From positions 1-64,000 of the forward strand of contig JAHRYN010000005.1 of NCBI GenBank assembly GCA_020621405.1: a stretch of DNA of 64,000 nt. The letters are read 5' to 3'. Position numbers and translations under genes: made by a program. Below the pieces are notes generated by a model. That model ran no database searches, was not told the origin of the DNA, and saw nothing but the letters and a program-made list of their open reading frames with translations. Shown in pieces: positions 62,246 through 64,000 of this stretch; the first letter of the stretch is position 1; every line of letters starts with the position of its first letter. The stretch is from Betaproteobacteria bacterium. Lineage in GTDB: Bacteria; Pseudomonadota; Gammaproteobacteria; Burkholderiales; Rhodocyclaceae.

Positions 62246-62581
62246 GTGATCGAAGATCTGTATTCCTATTTTCTGTACTTCCTGGCCGCCTGGCTGACCG
62301 CGCTGATCGCCTTGCTGTTCGGCGCATACGCCGGGCCCGGCGCACCGCACATCAAAGGCAGCATTGCTCCCAATCTTCTGATCTACCTTCAGGTGTGGGT
62401 GATCGTCGCGCTGTCGAAGCTCGCCTTCGGCTATTTCGGCTACCTGATGCAATGGCGCCCGACGATACAGGCCATCTATCCGGAGTTCGCGTTTCCGCTG
62501 CTGCTGGGCGCCTACCTTGCCCGCATCCTGCTGCGCATCCAGGCGCAGAAGACGGCACTGAAACGTACCGCTCAGTCCTGA
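62246..62581 (+). CDS. Small integral membrane protein, unknown function
   Basis: 111 residues with three hydrophobic segments (about 8-28, 44-66, 80-95) and a basic C-terminus. I do not recognise a family. GTG 62246 lies 46 nt after glmS on the same strand; the ribosome site is weak. The frame reads cleanly and its composition matches membrane proteins, so it is probably real. Confidence 0.6.
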   Translation: MIEDLYSYFLYFLAAWLTALIALLFGAYAGPGAPHIKGSIAPNLLIYLQVWVIVALSKLAFGYFGYLMQWRPTIQAIYPEFAFPLLLGAYLARILLRIQAQKTALKRTAQS

Positions 62582-62667
62582 GCGTCGCCTTCAATCGTGG
62601 CGTGCGCCACCGATTGAAGGTCAGCAGGCCTGAGCCCGGGACTCCCCCCGGACGGAATTGCGGGGGG

Positions 62668-63417
62668 TCAGAACTCGTATTCGGTCTGTATCCGGAAGGT
62701 GGTGCGTGCCGTGGCGTCGGTCGCGCCGAACAGCAGGGCAGCGTTGTACTTGATCGCCTGCTTCGCGCCGGTCCTGAACTTGCCGAAGATGGCCGGTCCG
62801 ACCTTGTGCTCCTGTTTCGAGGAGCGTGCCCAGTCGTCCCACTGGCCGAATGATCCGAAGGCCTGGGCGCCCCACTCGAAGCGCTCCGATTCGCGATATT
62901 TCACCTGCGCCTGGTAGTGCAGCTCGGTGTCGAAGTGCTGGCTGACGTCGATGTGCCTCTGGATCAGCAGGTTCAGGTTGCCTTGCAGCTTGCCCCATTC
63001 GGACTGCAGCAGCGGGCCATAGGTCAGTTCATAACCCTCGGAGCGGTCCTCGGGGCGCTCGATCTCGAACAGGAAGCCGATATCGATCGGGAAACGGCCG
63101 GTTTCGATCAGCTGAAAGCGGTTTTCCCATTCCCAGGCATCGAAGGAGTTCGATGAGCCCGGCTCGCGCTTGTATTTGGCGTACAGCTCGGTGAACCACC
63201 AGGACGTAGCGCCCCAGCCCAGGCCGATCGACGTGGCAGTGCCGCTGCCTTCGCCGTGGCGCAAGCGCTCTATGCCCCACTTGAAGTCGATCTCCTTCTC
63301 CCCCTCCTCCACCGTGGGCATGACGACGTATTCGTTCGGTGCTGCGTGCAGCAGCGGAGCGTGCAGCAGGACAGGGCACAGTGCGCAGAGCACTGCTGCC
63401 AGACGGGCGGGGTGCAT
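62668..63417 (-). CDS. Putative outer-membrane beta-barrel protein next to an FTR1 permease
   Basis: 249 residues. Signal peptide (1-25, cut after HAAP) then many amphipathic strands rich in aromatic residues (WWFTELYAKYKRE, ELHYQAQVKYRES), ending TEYEF with the terminal Phe typical of Bam-assembled barrels. GGAG 6 nt upstream supports ATG 63417. It follows the FTR1 gene by 43 nt, so it may serve the same metal uptake route. Family not recognised. Confidence 0.6.
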   Translation of the reverse strand: MHPARLAAVLCALCPVLLHAPLLHAAPNEYVVMPTVEEGEKEIDFKWGIERLRHGEGSGTATSIGLGWGATSWWFTELYAKYKREPGSSNSFDAWEWENRFQLIETGRFPIDIGFLFEIERPEDRSEGYELTYGPLLQSEWGKLQGNLNLLIQRHIDVSQHFDTELHYQAQVKYRESERFEWGAQAFGSFGQWDDWARSSKQEHKVGPAIFGKFRTGAKQAIKYNAALLFGATDATARTTFRIQTEYEF

Positions 63418-63460
63418 GTGAAACTCCGGATCGGAAGAGAGGTGGGGAAATGGGTGACGG

Positions 63461-64000
63461 TCAGGTACCCAGAACAGGGTTGGGGTGCCAGCGGCGCGCC
63501 TGACGCAGCCGCATCTGGCGGGTTGCGATGCCGATGATCGCAATGGCGCAGACATAGAACGCCAGCTGCAGACCTGACGGCCTCGCGTCGTAGCCGATCA
63601 GCGCGTGCAGGAAGGTGCCCAGCGGCGAATCCGCCGCCAGCAGCCAGGAGCTGTCCCACAGCGAGTCCGACCAGACCGTGACCAGTCCGGATTGAGCGAG
63701 CGTGCGGGCAAGCTGGCTGGCCAGCGCTGCAGCCAGCAAGAGCACCAGCGTGTTGGTGACGGCAAACAGGCGGTGCGGCCTGATGCGGGACAGACCGAAA
63801 TACATCAGCAGGCCGAGCAGCGAACCGGCCAGCAGGCCGAGTGCCGAGCCGATCAGCATGGTGTGCGAACCGCTGCTCGAACCGGTGACGAAGCCGGACA
63901 CGAACAGCACGGTTTCGGCGCCTTCACGCAGCACGGCCAGCCCGACCGCCAGCGCAAGCGCCCATGGCGCGCGCTCGCCGTCGCGTGTCGAGGTACCCAG
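63461..64000 (-). CDS. FTR1-family high-affinity iron permease (5' part outside window)
   Basis: C-terminal 179 residues. The REGAE motif (AVLREGAETVLF), the iron-binding signature of FTR1/EfeU, is present, with several further membrane helices and a basic end. The frame is open to the window edge, so the start and any N-terminal cytochrome or imelysin-like fusion are not visible. It probably imports ferrous/ferric iron across the inner membrane. Confidence 0.82.
   Translation of the reverse strand: MGTSTRDGERAPWALALAVGLAVLREGAETVLFVSGFVTGSSSGSHTMLIGSALGLLAGSLLGLLMYFGLSRIRPHRLFAVTNTLVLLLAAALASQLARTLAQSGLVTVWSDSLWDSSWLLAADSPLGTFLHALIGYDARPSGLQLAFYVCAIAIIGIATRQMRLRQARRWHPNPVLGT

Overview
The window is high-GC chromosomal DNA from a betaproteobacterium. 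Several gene neighbourhoods are typical of the group: pilMNOPQ-aroK-aroB-dgt-gltB-gltD, lptM-lysA with divergent cyaY, gmk-rpoZ-spoT and rph-rdgB-hemW. A formaldehyde-activating-enzyme (Fae) homologue, a PhaM-type granule protein, a periplasmic sulfite dehydrogenase and MxaB/AgmR-like LuxR response regulators fit a methylotrophic Rhodocyclales-type organism. Methyloversatilis is my best guess, but it is an inference and not proven here.

Layout. 1-4241: end of tcdA, then rhlE (behind a structured leader) and recQ. 4257-7577 (minus): an operon phaM-FIST-soxC-cytochrome c. 7787-11217: a hybrid histidine kinase, its LuxR regulator, and a divergent second LuxR regulator. 11252-14999: an orphan ParA-like ATPase, a membrane methyltransferase, ykgJ/mutY, and a flavin reductase. 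15000-18611: an AT-rich accessory island with a NYN-domain nuclease and a NACHT/STAND NTPase, ending next to tRNA-Gly(CCC). 18784-20592: thiS-thiG-trmB, then a REPIN-like repeat. 20756-25173 (minus): a Ser/Thr kinase, PP2C phosphatase, rph, rdgB and hemW, each overlapping the next by about 4 bp. 25308-33473: yicC, an outer-membrane protein, a DyP peroxidase, gmk-rpoZ-spoT, a DUF3460 gene and a DnaQ/GIY-YIG fusion.

33500-38371 holds a sensor kinase followed by one large REC-PAS-PAS-GGDEF-EAL gene. An intact IS3-family element (35188-36505) has split that gene in two. Removing the element and one copy of a 3-bp target duplication restores a single 817-codon frame. 38546-40955 (minus) is lptM-lysA-hslR-fae-like; 40972-48837 is cyaY, mrcA (minus) and pilMNOPQ; 48907-51624 is aroK-aroB-dgt; 51675-58056 is gltBD with an attenuator-like leader; 58203-64000 is a DUF4124 gene, glmU, glmS, a small membrane protein, an outer-membrane protein and the start of an FTR1-type iron permease.

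The best candidate for an undescribed system is the NYN-NACHT cassette at 15262-18303. It is a two-gene operon with base composition unlike its surroundings, pairing a predicted RNase with a predicted signal-sensing switch ATPase, which is the logic of abortive-infection defence. Two candidate RNA regulators (upstream of gltB and of rhlE) and a Fae paralogue that lacks the catalytic histidine also deserve follow-up. All function calls were made by reading protein motifs; no database searches were run.
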